The notes: a model not told the origin generated them from the letters alone. A stretch of DNA of 64,000 nt from Sodalis glossinidius str. 'morsitans' (GCF_000010085.1 NC_007712.1:1240001-1304000); one strand, 5' to 3'. Positions 47,356 through 58,046 are shown, numbered from the stretch's first letter. Numbers and translations are program-made.

Positions 47356-48077
47356 AGAAAAAAAACCTGTTGCTCTCCCTGATTTTTCTGACTCTGCCTG
47401 CGCTGGCCGCAGCGCCGTTCAACTCTGAGCAGGAAGTGCTCATCAAACAGCTGATCCGTGAAACGCTGGTGCAGAATCCCTCTATTCTGGCCGAAGCAGT
47501 GGCGGAGCTTGATAAAGAAGCTGCGAGACAGCAGCAGAGTGTGGTGGCGCAGGTGGTGGAGAAAAACCATGAGGCGCTGTTCAACGATGCCGGTTCTCCA
47601 CGTATTGGCGCAGCCCGGCCGGCGCTGACGCTGGTCTACTTCACCGACTACAACTGTGTGTTCTGTAAAAAATTTGAAGCTGATATCGAAAAGATGCTCA
47701 AAGCCAATCCGCAGGTGGCGGTGGTGCTTAAACCGCTGCCGTACCGCGCAGAAAGCTCGCTGACCTCCGCGCGGCTGGCGCTTACGGTATGGGAACAGCA
47801 GCCCGGCAACTTCCTCAAACTGCATGAGCGTCTGATGTCTAAAAAAGGTAATCACGATGAAGCCAGTATCAAAGCTGCGATGGAGAAAAACGGCATTAAG
47901 CTCGATGAGCCCAGCAAAACCAGCCTGGATACTGTCAACCTTAACCTGACGCTGGCGCAGCAGCTGGGCGTACAGGGCACGCCGGCAACACTTGTGGGCA
48001 ATCAGCTCATCAGCGGTGCCGTACCCTATGCGCAGCTGGAAGCCGCGGTGAAGAACGTGCTGGAGGCGAAACCTTAA
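47352..48077 (+). CDS. scsC: Periplasmic thiol-disulfide isomerase-like ScsC
   Basis: 241 aa. Signal peptide (LLSLIFLTLPALAAA), an N-terminal helical trimerisation-like stalk (EVLIKQLIRETLVQNPSILA), and a DsbA-type thioredoxin fold with active site CVFC (residues 102-105) in YFTDYNCVFCKKF and cis-Pro in GVQGTPATLVGNQL. In Salmonella it is kept reduced by ScsB and protects copper-exposed proteins. Intact; TAATG joins it to scsD. Confidence 0.92.
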   Translation: MKKKNLLLSLIFLTLPALAAAPFNSEQEVLIKQLIRETLVQNPSILAEAVAELDKEAARQQQSVVAQVVEKNHEALFNDAGSPRIGAARPALTLVYFTDYNCVFCKKFEADIEKMLKANPQVAVVLKPLPYRAESSLTSARLALTVWEQQPGNFLKLHERLMSKKGNHDEASIKAAMEKNGIKLDEPSKTSLDTVNLNLTLAQQLGVQGTPATLVGNQLISGAVPYAQLEAAVKNVLEAKP

Positions 48078-48580
48078 TGTCGCGTTTGACACGAGTGGTA
48101 CGTGAAGTGGCAATGCTGGCGCTGATTGCCACTGCGATAATGTTCGGAATGGACTGGTTGCGCGCGCCACAGCTGCCGGACAATCTGGCGCAGCCGCCGC
48201 TCAGCGCGATGCAAGGCGAGGTCGATTTGGCACAGCTCAGCCAGCAGAGTCCGGTGTTGGTATATGTCTGGGCCAGCTGGTGTGGCGTCTGCAAACTGAC
48301 CACGTCTACCGTAGCGTCGCTGAGTCGGAATGGCACGCAGGTGGTGAGCGTGGCGCTGCGTTCTGGCAATGATGCCCGCGTGGCCACCTGGCTGGAAAAA
48401 AAGGGCGTGCAAGGCATTGCCATCAATGATGAAAGCGGGGTGCTGGGGCAGCGCTGGCAAATCAATGCCACACCCACCTTTATGGTGTTATATAAAGGCA
48501 GGGTGGTCAGTACTACCAGCGGCTGGACCAGCAGCCCCGGGCTGAAGCTGCGCCTGTGGTGGGCAACAAAATATGCCTGA
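48077..48580 (+). CDS. scsD: Membrane-anchored thioredoxin-like ScsD
   Basis: 167 aa, TlpA type. N-terminal TM anchor (VAMLALIATAIMFGMDWL), then a thioredoxin domain with CGVC (residues 69-72) in VWASWCGVCKLTTSTV and cis-Pro in INATPTFMVLYKG. It faces the periplasm with ScsB and ScsC. Last gene of the operon. Intact. Confidence 0.92.
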   Translation: MSRLTRVVREVAMLALIATAIMFGMDWLRAPQLPDNLAQPPLSAMQGEVDLAQLSQQSPVLVYVWASWCGVCKLTTSTVASLSRNGTQVVSVALRSGNDARVATWLEKKGVQGIAINDESGVLGQRWQINATPTFMVLYKGRVVSTTSGWTSSPGLKLRLWWATKYA

Positions 48581-49048
48581 CGAATGTGGCACCTGCGGGT
48601 GTCGCACTCTTTAATGTGAGTCGAACGCAGCATGCCTCTGAAGCATAAATGCCGCTTATTGACGCCTTAGTTCAGAAGGCATCACCAAAAGCTCACTCAT
48701 AACTACACCAGGCCACCAAAAGAGACAACGCCTGAAGAAAACTGGACGACATTCTGAAATATGCCCCCCATATTTAAGGGGGGCAGTTTTGTGCCACGTG
48801 CGTATATCAACAGCAATTTACGAATTGGAGACTGATAACGAATTGTGCTGAATAAATCACAGCAGCATTTTTATTGACTGATGTCATGCGACTTTATAGA
48901 AATGAAAAAGCTTAGTCTTTCTGCTGCTGAGTCTTCAGACATCAATCTCATGTAAAACATTATGAGATGGCAGAATGCGATGAAGTATTTTGCCGCTGCA
49001 CTATTTGTGTGTTTAGAATGATAGAAATCTATCATCTCAGGCAGCGCA
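48581..49048. other. Intergenic region between scsD and a LacI-type pseudogene
   Basis: About 470 bases without a gene. Contains the hairpin listed at 48763. The right 150 bases are AT-rich and probably held the promoter of the LacI-type gene. Confidence 0.4.
48763..48790 (+). terminator. Possible scs operon terminator
   Basis: Stem GCCCCCC (48763-48769) and GGGGGGC (48778-48784) around ATATTTAA, followed by AGTTTT. It lies 180 bases after scsD. A strong stem with a poor T tract. Confidence 0.55.
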
Positions 49049-50070
49049 ATGAAAAAAATATCTATGTCAGCTGTGGCCAGAGCGGCCGGTGTCGGGGTCT
49101 CTACCGTTGATCGTGTGTTAAACAACAGAGCCTCTGTCAGGCAGGAAACCCGGGACCGGGTTCTGCGTGCTGCCGAAGCGCTCGGTTACCGGGAAGACCT
49201 CCGAAAGGTTATGATCCATGAAGCCACGGAAGTAAAGATTCCCGTACGCACTGGATTCATTCTGCTTCCCAATGATTATTCTTTTTATCAGGTGCTTTCA
49301 GAAGAAATCAGTCGGTTTGCAGACGGAAAAATGGAGACTGAACCCGAGTTTCTGTGGGCTGATATTCACGATGTAGAGAAAGTCGTATCGTCTCTTGAAG
49401 AGCTGGCAAAACGTGTTGATATCATCGGATTTGTTGCGCTCGATCATCCTCTTATACGGCATACGATTAAGCAGCTTTCCGCAGAAGGTGTGCAAACTTT
49501 CACTTTGTTTTCTGATCTCTCTCCCTGCGGCCTGGCGGGCTATATAGGGCTGGATAACCTTAAAGCAGGACGCACGGCGGGATGATTTGCTGAACGCATG
49601 ACTGAAAAAGAAAGTGTCATTGGCGTGCTGCTTGATGACCACCGTTTTAAATGTCAGGAAAGCTGTGAAATAAGCTTTCGTTCGTATCTGCGTGAAAACA
49701 GAAAAGATGCCGTGGTTTTGGAGCCCTTACAGACGCTCGAAAGTATCAATGGGGGCTACCTTGCGGCAACGCAGCTGCTAAAAAACAATCCCGTTATTAC
49801 GATGATTTATGCGCCCTGCAGTGGCATACAGGGAATGATTAAGGCCGTCTTTAAAAGTAGCGGCATGATATAAAAATTCTCTACCATGGTCCGTTTATCG
49901 GCGATGAGATGGCACTCATTGAGGGGCATGTCGACATCATGATACGTCACCGTATAGATGCAGTGGCTGAAAAGATCGTCTCTGTTTTTATCAGCAGACA
50001 TCAGGGAACTGATCGCAATCCTGTACACGTTACCGTGCCTTTCGATCTCATAACCCGGGAAAATGTCTGA
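49049..50070 (+). pseudogene. LacI-family sugar regulator, two lesions
   Basis: N-terminal helix-turn-helix ISMSAVARAAGVGVSTVDRV then LNNRASVRQETRDRVLRAAE, and a periplasmic-binding-like sensor domain. An in-frame TGA at 49583-49585 replaces what should be Trp (AGRTAG|FAERMTEKESV). Near 49870 two extra bases (TA) shift the frame; the rest reads KILYHGPFIGDEMALIEGH and ends PFDLITRENV at 50068-50070. About 340 codons, typical length. Next to an isomerase remnant, it probably controlled a sugar or inositol pathway. Confidence 0.85.
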
Positions 50071-50282
50071 ATCGTCCTGCCATCAGGCAAAGGGTTGTGC
50101 TATCTGGGTTTGATTTAAAGCTATCAAAAAAATGATATAAAAATCATGATCATTATCAAATAACTCACTCCGAATGGTTGCCGGTAATAAAAAGCTGGCG
50201 CAATACTGCGCGCACTGCCTCAGGCTTTTGCTGTCAGGCCTGTCAGTGCTCATAAGTGTTGCCGCATCTGGAGAAAAAAATC

Positions 50283-50752
50283 ATGGCCATTTCCATCGCG
50301 ACTGCGCCCTGTAGCTGGGGCCCTGGGGTTATTTGCCTGTGCAGCGAGAAGTGCTGAATTCAGCCCTTGCGGAGTATCAGTTGTCCATCATCGCAGGCAC
50401 TCTTTTTGACGACCTGGTGAGTGAAGAAAACTTCCCGCTAATGGTCGACCTAACCCACAAAATATGCCGCAATCTTAGCGCCCTTTCCCGCATGGATGAG
50501 CCTGTCAGTCAAGATAAGCCTGCAGCTTATCTGGTCATCATCGACTTCGGTGATCCTGAACGGGCAGCCACAGCGGGTCGGTCAGAAAAAGCCACACGGC
50601 TTAAGGACAGCGACTGGCAGACCATGATGAGACATATCACCGTCCTGAGTGAGATTGCCTGGAAAGAGTTTGGTTACCCGGAAAAAATGAAGTACCAGGC
50701 CGTTGAGACCCGCGAGCGGATAGAGCGGGAATTACTCATCCCTCACAGCTAA
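50283..50752 (+). pseudogene. Sugar-phosphate isomerase/epimerase (IolE-like), internally deleted
   Basis: Begins MAISIATAPCSWG, the usual start of IolE-like TIM-barrel enzymes, behind GGAG. It then jumps to another frame at REVLNSALAEYQLSIIAGTL, FDDLVSEENFPLMVDLTHKI, YLVIIDFGDPERAATAGRSE and MMRHITVLSEIAWKEFG. About 50 residues are missing at the jump, and the catalytic C-terminal half (HxH and Glu residues) is absent after KEFG, replaced by unrelated residues. Adjacent to the LacI-type gene, same strand. Confidence 0.7.
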
Positions 50753-51010
50753 GTCATCTGCACGGTGAGGTGGGAAATTTATTTCTTCATTAAAGCTGGG
50801 CTTTTAAGACATACCTCTCGGGTTATTGATGTCAGAGCCTCAGTATTGAGTGTCAAACCGAACGGTTAACGTCTTTATTTCGCTCTTAGAGGGCTTTGCC
50901 ACACGCACGTGTCCTCCCTGCGTCAGTGGCTTATATTGCTTACAAAGTGATACGTTAATTTCCCGGAGCAGGGCACCCGAAGTAACCCGTTCACGTGAAA
51001 GGAATATCAG

Positions 51011-51420
51011 ATGGAGTTAGAGATAGCGTGTTTAACGCTTGAACCCTACAATGACTTACATTACGAAGGCTTGAGGGTAATGGATAACGATTCCAGTGTG
51101 ATGCGTTACATCAACAACGGTATTGTTAAAACACCTGAAGAGACCTGGGAAGGTATCAGACGTGTTCGTGCGCGTTGGGAGAAATACGGGTTTTCGTGGT
51201 GGGCTATCAAAGAAAAGGTTTCGGGTGCCATCGTGGGTGCAGCATGCCTGCAGCATCTGGAGAACATTGATGGCGCACCGTTAGAGATTGGCTGGTGGCT
51301 CGTCCCAGAACATAACGGCAAATGCTATGCAACAGAAGCCGCTGAAACCGTTCGCGGCAGAGCTAACTGGCGCAACCTACCTGATTGCGGTTGCCGATCC
51401 TAAAAATATTCCCTCTCAAC
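51011..51420 (+). pseudogene. GNAT acetyltransferase (RimJ type), frameshifted and cut by an IS
   Basis: LEPYNDLHYEGLRVMDNDSS then GFSWWAIKEKVSGAIVGAAC and LEIGWWLVPEHNGKCYATEA make a RimJ/RimL-like acetyl-CoA-dependent acetyltransferase. At about 51349 the frame shifts; it continues FAAELTGATYLIAVADPKNI then PSQR and joins the truncated IS903-group copy at about 51421. The terminal VMEKxGM segment expected after PSQR is missing. ATG 51011 behind GAAAGGAAT. Confidence 0.82.
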
Positions 51421-52073
51421 GCTCGTGGAGGAATAAGAGGCCTTATTTTCTTCCTCAGCAGAGCATCATGACAGTAGCGGGTATCGTAAGCGCCATCAGC
51501 CGACGCTTCCCTGATTTTACGCTGGGTCTGGTTTATCAGAGCGGGTAGGGCCTGAGTATCCGTCGTACCGCTGAGCGATAAGTCAGCACAGATAATCTCA
51601 TGCATTACACTGTCTGCGGCCATATGCAGCTTATGCCACACCCTCCGTCTGTCGGCACCATGCTGTCGGACTTTCCATTCGCCTTCGCCAAAGACCTTCA
51701 GGCCGGTTCCGTCAATGACTAGAGGTGAGATTTCACCACGGGTCGGCGTTTTTATGCTGATCTTAACTGTCTTTGCTCGCTTGCTGATCAGCGAATAGTC
51801 TGGGCATCTTAGCAGCAGCACCATCAGTTTAAAAATGGCGTCAACGAAGCCCTGTAAAGCCCTTAACGAAAGGCCAAACACGCGTTTCATCATCAGAACA
51901 GTGGTGATAGCCATATCTATGTAGTGAAGCGGCCGGCCACGCCGTTCAGGCGTTGTTTTTTCCGCCCATGCAACAATTGCCGACTCATCCAGCCATATCG
52001 TCAGAGCCCCGCGCTGCTTGAAAGCTTTGTTGTAAGTGGACCAGTTGGTTATTTTAAACTTTTGCTTTGCCAT
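51421..52073 (-). pseudogene. IS903-group transposase, 3'-truncated (copy B)
   Basis: Identical in translation to copy C through KKIRPLIPPR (about 217 residues) and containing the first two catalytic Asp residues (LVIDGTGLK, EASADGAYDT). The region with the catalytic Glu is missing. The frame runs on into GNAT sequence to 51363. Confidence 0.88.
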
Positions 52074-52148
52074 GGAGTGCAGATGTTGAAATGACGGTAG
52101 TGATCTGAGCAGACGATCACCTAAAAGTTATATTTATTCAACAAAGCC
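51421..52148. mobile_element. IS903-group element, copy B (left part missing)
   Basis: 728 bp. The right end TTATTCAACAAAGCC is at 52134-52148. The other end is cut inside the transposase gene, at CTCGTGGAGG next to the GNAT remnant. Protein-coding content is the same as copy C up to the cut. It lies in opposite orientation to copy C, 1.55 kb away. Confidence 0.88.
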
Positions 52149-52449
52149 GTTTTTATCCTCTAAACCGGCATGCCAGACGCACATTGATAACACCTGTGGC
52201 CAATAAACGGGGTTTGGCATTACATCAAGGGGTTAATTGCAGAAATGTTTGACTGCTGATACGAGGACGCGCTGTTAGGCCACTGCGCTGTTACGCTTAT
52301 TAGTTTGACTCGCTATCGGGTTGCACTGCGGTACCGCTAGACGCCTTTTCGCAGCGGTAGGCAAAACAATATATTATCCAAGAATGACTTAATCGTTCAC
52401 CGATGACCATGCTATTTTTTAGCATAATATCTTTTCGAGGTTATCGCGT
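52149..52449. other. Gene-free stretch right of copy B
   Basis: About 300 bases with no credible frame or repeat. Probably upstream DNA of the following acyltransferase pseudogene. Confidence 0.35.
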
Positions 52450-53360
52450 TGCGTATTTACAGCATTGATTTCATCAAAATTTTGAGGATTTTGGCGTTAT
52501 GGCTAGCGGCTACTTTCTTCTGAACAACCGGCGCACCGATCAGTTCTCTTATGCTACCTTAAAGCCAAAAACGTCGGGATTGCGCTGATTTTTTTATTAT
52601 ATTTACGATAATATAATTATTGCATCCTTCACCGAGGTTGAAAAGCATAATTTACTGACGTTTATAAATCTTGATACCTGCATGAGTGATGCAAGCCATT
52701 TATGGTTTTTGTTTTCCATTATCAATCTTTATTTCATTTTACCGCTATTGAGATTCGCCTTTGTCAAAGCACAGCGGGCAATGCTGACAAACGTTATCGC
52801 GGCCCTGTTTATTATCGCCAACGTATCGTTACTGGAAAACGCACTTACCGCCGGGCTAGGTATAGCCTCCATTATCGATGTCGAGTCAGTTAACGGGGTT
52901 AGTCAGCTTTTTATTGGGTGGTTATCTCGGTCTCTTTTTCCAGCCCCTGCCTTTGCCGCGGAGGGTAACGGGGGGTTGATACTTTTGGCATTAGCGAGTT
53001 TCACACTCTTGGTCTGGTTAACACAGCGCTGGGGTATTAACTTCTTCTACGGTAAAACCTATAACGTTTTTTTACAGGGTGCAGCCATTAGTGTTTTCAT
53101 ACTGCTCCTTTGCAGCCGTGTAAAACGACTGGAAAAAATAATTTCCCACGTTGGCAACAAGACCTTGGGCATTTATCTGGTGCATAATATTTTCATTATG
53201 TAAATCAACGGCGGTTTAACACCCTGTATCCAAAATTCAGCTTCTTATCACCTTATGGTTATCTAATCTGTTATTCGCTGCTGGCGTTCATTGCTTCCTA
53301 TCTGCTGTGCTGCCTGTTAAGCCAAAATCGGTGGTTAAATAAGCTCATCAGCTTATAAGG
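52450..53360 (+). pseudogene. Acyltransferase-3 family membrane protein, decayed
   Basis: The N-terminus LRIYSIDFIKILRILALWLA (52449 on) is followed by several breaks. The frame 52682-53203 is then open: DASHLWFLFSIINLYFILPL, a WecH-like 'HLWF' motif, and TM segments up to RLEKIISHVGNKTLGIYLVH. Then a stop at TAA 53201 and further remnants (SYLLCCLLSQNRWLNKLIS-like) to about 53358. Likely an O-acetyltransferase for surface polysaccharide. Expected catalytic His region is lost. Confidence 0.7.
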
Positions 53361-53700
53361 CTAACGACGCCTGTGCTACGCTTGCGGCCGTCTGCCTTAT
53401 TTGCCGCTGCTAACAGATCAACATCCTTGCCGACAACATCATTTCGTCGCCAAACGGAGTGATTGCATGCCGTGCAGCCCTAAACCCCGGCACCCTGAAT
53501 CTTGAAATCCTGACCCCCTGAAAATCTATAAACCTGAAAACCGCCAAAATTGTTACCGGTTTCATGAAATTATCAAAATTTAGTTTCATTTTTTAGTGTT
53601 AGCATGACACTGCCAGTGTCCAGAGGTGAGAGTCGAAAACAGTGTCCAATCCACGCGGAGGAAGATACCCATGACGCCGTCGGTGCAGCGCCCTCAAGGG
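53361..53700. other. Gene-free stretch left of copy C
   Basis: About 340 bases. A short frame beginning MTPSVQRPQG (53671) behind GGAGGAAG is cut by the IS at 53701; it is too short to judge. Confidence 0.35.
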
Positions 53701-54753
53701 GGCTTTGTTGAATAAATATAACTTTTAGGTGATCGTCTGCTCAGATCACTACCGTCATTTCAACATCTGCACTCCATGGCAAAGCAAAAGTTTAAAATAA
53801 CCAACTGGTCCACTTACAACAAAGCTTTCAAGCAGCGCGGGGCTCTGACGATATGGCTGGATGAGTCGGCAATTGTTGCATGGGCGGAAAAAACAACGCC
53901 TGAACGGCGTGGCCGGCCGCTTCACTACATAGATATGGCTATCACCACTGTTCTGATGATGAAACGCGTGTTTGGCCTTTCGTTAAGGGCTTTACAGGGC
54001 TTCGTTGACGCCATTTTTAAACTGATGGTGCTGCTGCTAAGATGCCCAGACTATTCGCTGATCAGCAAGCGAGCAAAGACAGTTAAGATCAGCATAAAAA
54101 CGCCGACCCGTGGTGAAATCTCACCTCTAGTCATTGACGGAACCGGCCTGAAGGTCTTTGGCGAAGGCGAATGGAAAGTCCGACAGCATGGTGCCGACAG
54201 ACGGAGGGTGTGGCATAAGCTGCATATGGCCGCAGACAGTGTAATGCATGAGATTATCTGTGCTGACTTATCGCTCAGCGGTACGACGGATACTCAGGCC
54301 CTACCCGCTCTGATAAACCAGACCCAGCGTAAAATCAGGGAAGCGTCGGCTGATGGCGCTTACGATACCCGCTACTGTCATGATGCTCTGCTGAGGAAGA
54401 AAATAAGGCCTCTTATTCCTCCACGAGGTGGGGCGCAATATTGGCCAGACCGATACCATGAGCGTAACTACGCCGTTGCGAATCAGCGTCTAAGCGGCAG
54501 TAACGATGTATGGAAAAAGCAAGTGGGCTATCATCGACGCTCAGTGGCTGAAACAGCGATATTCCGGTTCAAAACGCTTATGGGCGATCATCTAAGTCTG
54601 CGTGACTATGATGCGCAGGTAGGTGAGGCAATGGCGATGGTCAAAGCGCTTAACAAAATGACGCTGTTAGGAATGCCGAACAGCATCCGGATCGCATCAC
54701 AATCGATCTGCTAGGGGGGCGTAGTCATAAGTTCTGATTTATTCAACAAAGCC
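53701..54753. mobile_element. IS903-group (IS5 family) element, copy C (complete)
   Basis: 1,053 bp with GGCTTTGTTGAATAA at 53701 and TTATTCAACAAAGCC ending at 54753. The flanking 9-mers CCTCAAGGG and GCTCAAAGG agree at seven of nine positions, so they may be a decayed target duplication. Confidence 0.92.
53776..54714 (+). CDS. IS903-group transposase (complete, copy C)
   Basis: 312-aa DDE transposase of the IS5 family. It contains IVAWAEKTTPERRGRPLHY, the first Asp in SPLVIDGTGLKVFGEGEW, the second in EASADGAYDTRYC and Glu in RRSVAETAIFRFKTLMGD. All three catalytic residues present and the ends intact, so it may still move itself and the MITE at 34408. Confidence 0.93.
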   Translation: MAKQKFKITNWSTYNKAFKQRGALTIWLDESAIVAWAEKTTPERRGRPLHYIDMAITTVLMMKRVFGLSLRALQGFVDAIFKLMVLLLRCPDYSLISKRAKTVKISIKTPTRGEISPLVIDGTGLKVFGEGEWKVRQHGADRRRVWHKLHMAADSVMHEIICADLSLSGTTDTQALPALINQTQRKIREASADGAYDTRYCHDALLRKKIRPLIPPRGGAQYWPDRYHERNYAVANQRLSGSNDVWKKQVGYHRRSVAETAIFRFKTLMGDHLSLRDYDAQVGEAMAMVKALNKMTLLGMPNSIRIASQSIC

Positions 54754-56313
54754 GCTCAAAGGTATTTTTTTCTCCATTCGGTTGAGGCCGCAGGGGAGGC
54801 AGCAACCTAACCGGTCTGTGAGGGTTAACCACCCGACCTCGCCATGCGTCGAGAGTTCATCCTAGGCTATGCTAAGCATGCTGTCAGCGGCATTGTCTTT
54901 GGCGCTGACGCGCGTGCGGCATGAATTTGATCGCCGTATCTTTGATGATTTAGGAAGCATTGGGTGTCTTGTGCTTAATCAAAGCCGGGGTGAGAGCGTG
55001 CAAACAATGCCCTTAGTGATTATTTTAAAACTCAAGGCAGAGTATATTGTCTGGAATGTCTATTTGATTTACAAAATTTGAACTTGGCACTATACCGGAT
55101 TTAAGTGCAGTATCAGCCGCAAAAAGCGGCGGTGATTTTTTCTTTGCTAAATGGCTTAATTTGCGGGGCTGCTATTGGCTTCATGCTTCGAGGTTTTTTT
55201 GAAACCAAATCGTGGAAAGAGTGAAGCCAATTGTGCTGCAAAACAAAACCGAAGGAAAATTAAAATGAGAGCTATATAACTAATTGACGTTAACACAACA
55301 TGAATTATTATCGTCAATCTCTTAAGTTGAACGAGTCTTTTCCAGGGTGGGCCAAGGACCAAGAACTTGTCTGCGCTGGCACTTGACCTCACTGGGTCAG
55401 AGCCGGGGATTGGCCACCGTGTACTGGTGATCCCGGATAGCCTCCGTCTTTTGTCCTTTACCTTCCCCAAATGACCCGCCGCCGTCTGCGCAGGGTCACC
55501 CCGTATAGAAAGGATGTTCAGACTAATATGTTTGGTGTAGTCACTCTTTACTGTGGCGGTATTTTCGGTGGGTGGCGCTGATATTCCACCGTCGTTTTTA
55601 TCAATAAAAATGAAACGGAGTTGAATTTCTTCATTTGTCTAATGGGCCGGTAGTACGTTTATAAGTTAACTTAAGGGAAAATAATTCAGCGTGATAAAGG
55701 GCCTTGACTTTACGCGAGCTATGGTAAGTTGTTTCATGTACAAGGTCACGCTTTGTTGAATGTTATCGCTAATAGAAAGCGGATTAACAATGAATCAGTA
55801 ATATATACCCGGCATGAGTGCGCGCAAGGCCTGTGTGAGCCGCTAACGTATAAGCATTTTCGCACTTGGCTGATTTGCCGTACGCCAGGCAATCGCTATA
55901 TCGCAGATCGCGTGGTAGTCCAAGCGGGTCCGCTGTTAACGGTTACAGGGTAAAAGCGACTGAACGAAAAAATGCCCACACGATGTGGGCGAGCTAAAGG
56001 ACGTACAGCACTATCTGGTTATATGACGCCTGGGAAGTATGGAGCAGATAAGTGATGGCAGGATGACAGTCGGCGGAAAAGGAACCAGGGACCACAATCA
56101 GGTGTCAGCCGCATGGACTACGGTAATGGGTGCTTTAGGTTTTGGCGTTGTAAATGCCCTTTACCCCGCACCGATCCTGAGCCTATACGCTTATGGAATA
56201 TTAACAAGTCCTATCGAAGCGGCCGCAAATAACGTCCGGCAATTGGTCATCACTGCTCCGGCGGGACTGATAATTAGTACCAAAAAAGGCATATCGCCTG
56301 TCACGAGGGAAAG
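54754..56313. other. 1.5-kb region without recognisable genes
   Basis: Open frames at 54869-55081 (+), 55156-55470 (-), 55729-55953 (+) and 56039-56341 (+) show no recognised domain and mostly no ribosome site. The last has a hydrophobic stretch (VVNALYPAPILSLYAYGILT) and overlaps the lipoprotein start, so it might be a small membrane protein. The rest looks like decayed sequence. Confidence 0.35.
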
Positions 56314-56679
56314 ATGTTCAAAGTGTGCGGTAGGAGTGTGATATTGATTGGATTGCTGTCGGGTTGTACGACGGTATGGATTAACGGCCGGGTCGACGCC
56401 TTGCCGCTCGCCGAGGCGAAGATGCATTGCGAGGGCGTTGCCCATCAGCGGTTTCCGGTGAAAAACGAAGTCGCGCAGCGCAGCATGGTTTGGGATGAAC
56501 AGGGGACTACCGTCTCAAGTGAGGGTAACGAACGCAAACATCATCCTTGGCACCTTCGACGTGAGAAAATGGAAAGTTACATAATGGATGTCAATAAGCC
56601 CGATCGGGATGCCTTGTTTGAACAGTTTATGGCTGATGATGGCTGGATAAAGGAACGCCGCTGGGGCGCCGTTAGGTGA
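56314..56679 (+). CDS. Putative lipoprotein of unknown function
   Basis: 121 aa with a lipoprotein signal peptide: basic start MFKVCGRS, hydrophobic VILIGLLSGC with a lipobox (LLSGC, Cys at residue 18), then TTVWINGRVDALPLAEAKMH. The mature part is polar. GAGGGAAAG precedes the ATG. No family recognised. Intact. Confidence 0.6.
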   Translation: MFKVCGRSVILIGLLSGCTTVWINGRVDALPLAEAKMHCEGVAHQRFPVKNEVAQRSMVWDEQGTTVSSEGNERKHHPWHLRREKMESYIMDVNKPDRDALFEQFMADDGWIKERRWGAVR

Positions 56680-57211
56680 ATGACCGCTGCGCCGCGTTAG
56701 CGCGTTAGGGTTGATCTAGTGAAACAAACGGTCGCCGGTTAGCAGGCGATATTGGGGTTAAAGCCGATGTTAGCCTCTACTACCGGCGCGCGGCCTGATG
56801 ATAACGTTTTAGGATTATTCTTTATGTAAATAATAACATAATGTGATATATTGTTTTTTGGCCACACTAGGGAATTATAACAACATCTCTTTAGCTAGCC
56901 CGCTTTGACGGGCTTTTTTTTGTTCGGGGGCTGGTGGGGCAGGGGGCTGTACAACGCTGTGAGATCGCCAGCCCATACCTAAAGTACCATCAGCCGGTCT
57001 TCTGGCGCTTTTTCTGACTACCCTGATCGGGGCATTATGCTCTCTCTGGAGCAGGTGTCGCTCTGCGCGTTATCCTTTGCGCCGACAGGGTCAAACGGTG
57101 ACGGTTTTTCTACCGCCGGACTAGGTCAAATCGCGGTAAGATATCCGCGCGCAAAGGCCGTAGTGCGGCCTTCGGGCCTTTGCCGCACAGCCAGGATGAC
57201 CAGGGGAGCCC
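56680..57211. other. Intergenic region with terminator
   Basis: About 530 bases. Holds the terminator at 56897. The short frame 57037-57246 shows no recognisable content. Confidence 0.4.
56897..56922 (+). terminator. Rho-independent terminator
   Basis: AGCCCG - CTTTGA - CGGGCT followed by eight T. A textbook intrinsic terminator, about 220 bases after the lipoprotein gene. Confidence 0.85.
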
Positions 57212-58046
57212 ATGATGTCAGGCGTACTAGCCAACGTTCACTATGAAAAAAACCGTGCTCAGTTCCGCTTGCCGCCAGGTCTGGAGGGGATGGAACTCTA
57301 CCGCGCGCATCTGTTGCACCATGCGTTTGAGCCCTACAGCCATGACGCTTTTGGTTTGGGCATTATCGATGCCGGCGCGGAACGGTTCCGCTATCGCGGC
57401 GCGCTGCATCTGCCCCCGCCAATCGCTGGTGATGATGAATCCCGACGAATTGCATACCGGCGAGGCGGTGACCGAAGAGGGCTGGCGCTATCGGATGATT
57501 TACATTGCGCCCTCCACATTGTGCGACTTGAGTGGCGAAAGCGGCTGGTGGTTTGGCAACGTGGTACGTCAAGATCTGACGCGCGCGACGGCATTGTCCC
57601 AGCTGCTGGCGGCGCTCTGGCAAAGTCAGGAAGCTCTTTGCAGAGTCGGACTGGTGCTTGAGATTGCCGACCTGCTGCGCCCTCATGCGCACGTGGCCAG
57701 ACGGTCGCGAATGGAAGCGACGCACCGTCTGGATATCGTCCGCGATTACATCATGGCGTGTCATGCCCGGGCGATAACGCTTGAGGAGATGGCGGGTCTG
57801 GTCTTCTTGAGTCCCTATCATTTTCTGTGTCAATTCAAAGCACGGTTCCATGCCACGCCCCATCAAATGCTGATGGCCTGCCGGCTAAGCCAGGCCAAAC
57901 GGATGCTTGCGCGCGGGATGCCGGCGGCGGATGTGGCCGTCGCCGCAGGGTTGACGGATCAAGCGCATCTTACCCGCGCATTCGCGTTACGTTATGGCAC
58001 TACACCGGTTCGCTATCAAAAACAGGTGCTACCGGCGGCACGCTGA
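57212..58046 (+). pseudogene. AraC-family regulator, frameshifted
   Basis: N-terminal cupin-type domain of AraC regulators: QFRLPPGLEGMELYRAHLLH, HAFEPYSHDAFGLGIIDAGA; then a shift at about 57412 by lost bases; the other frame continues LVMMNPDELHTGEAVTEEGW and RYRMIYIAPSTL. The C-terminal DNA-binding domain is complete: ITLEEMAGLVFLSPYHFLCQ then FKARFHATPHQMLMACRLSQ and AGLTDQAHLTRAFALRYGTT. About 277 codons. AGGGGAG stands before ATG 57212. It lies 74 bp upstream of the EamA exporter, which it probably controlled. Confidence 0.85.

Noticed and set aside
47265..48170. A 301-codon minus-strand frame across scsC
   Set aside because: It is complementary to the clear scsC and scsD coding sequence with all thiol motifs in place. 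Shadow frame.
55156..55470. 104-codon minus-strand frame with one hydrophobic segment
   Set aside because: No ribosome site and unusual composition in the N-terminal half; the region shows no other sign of coding.
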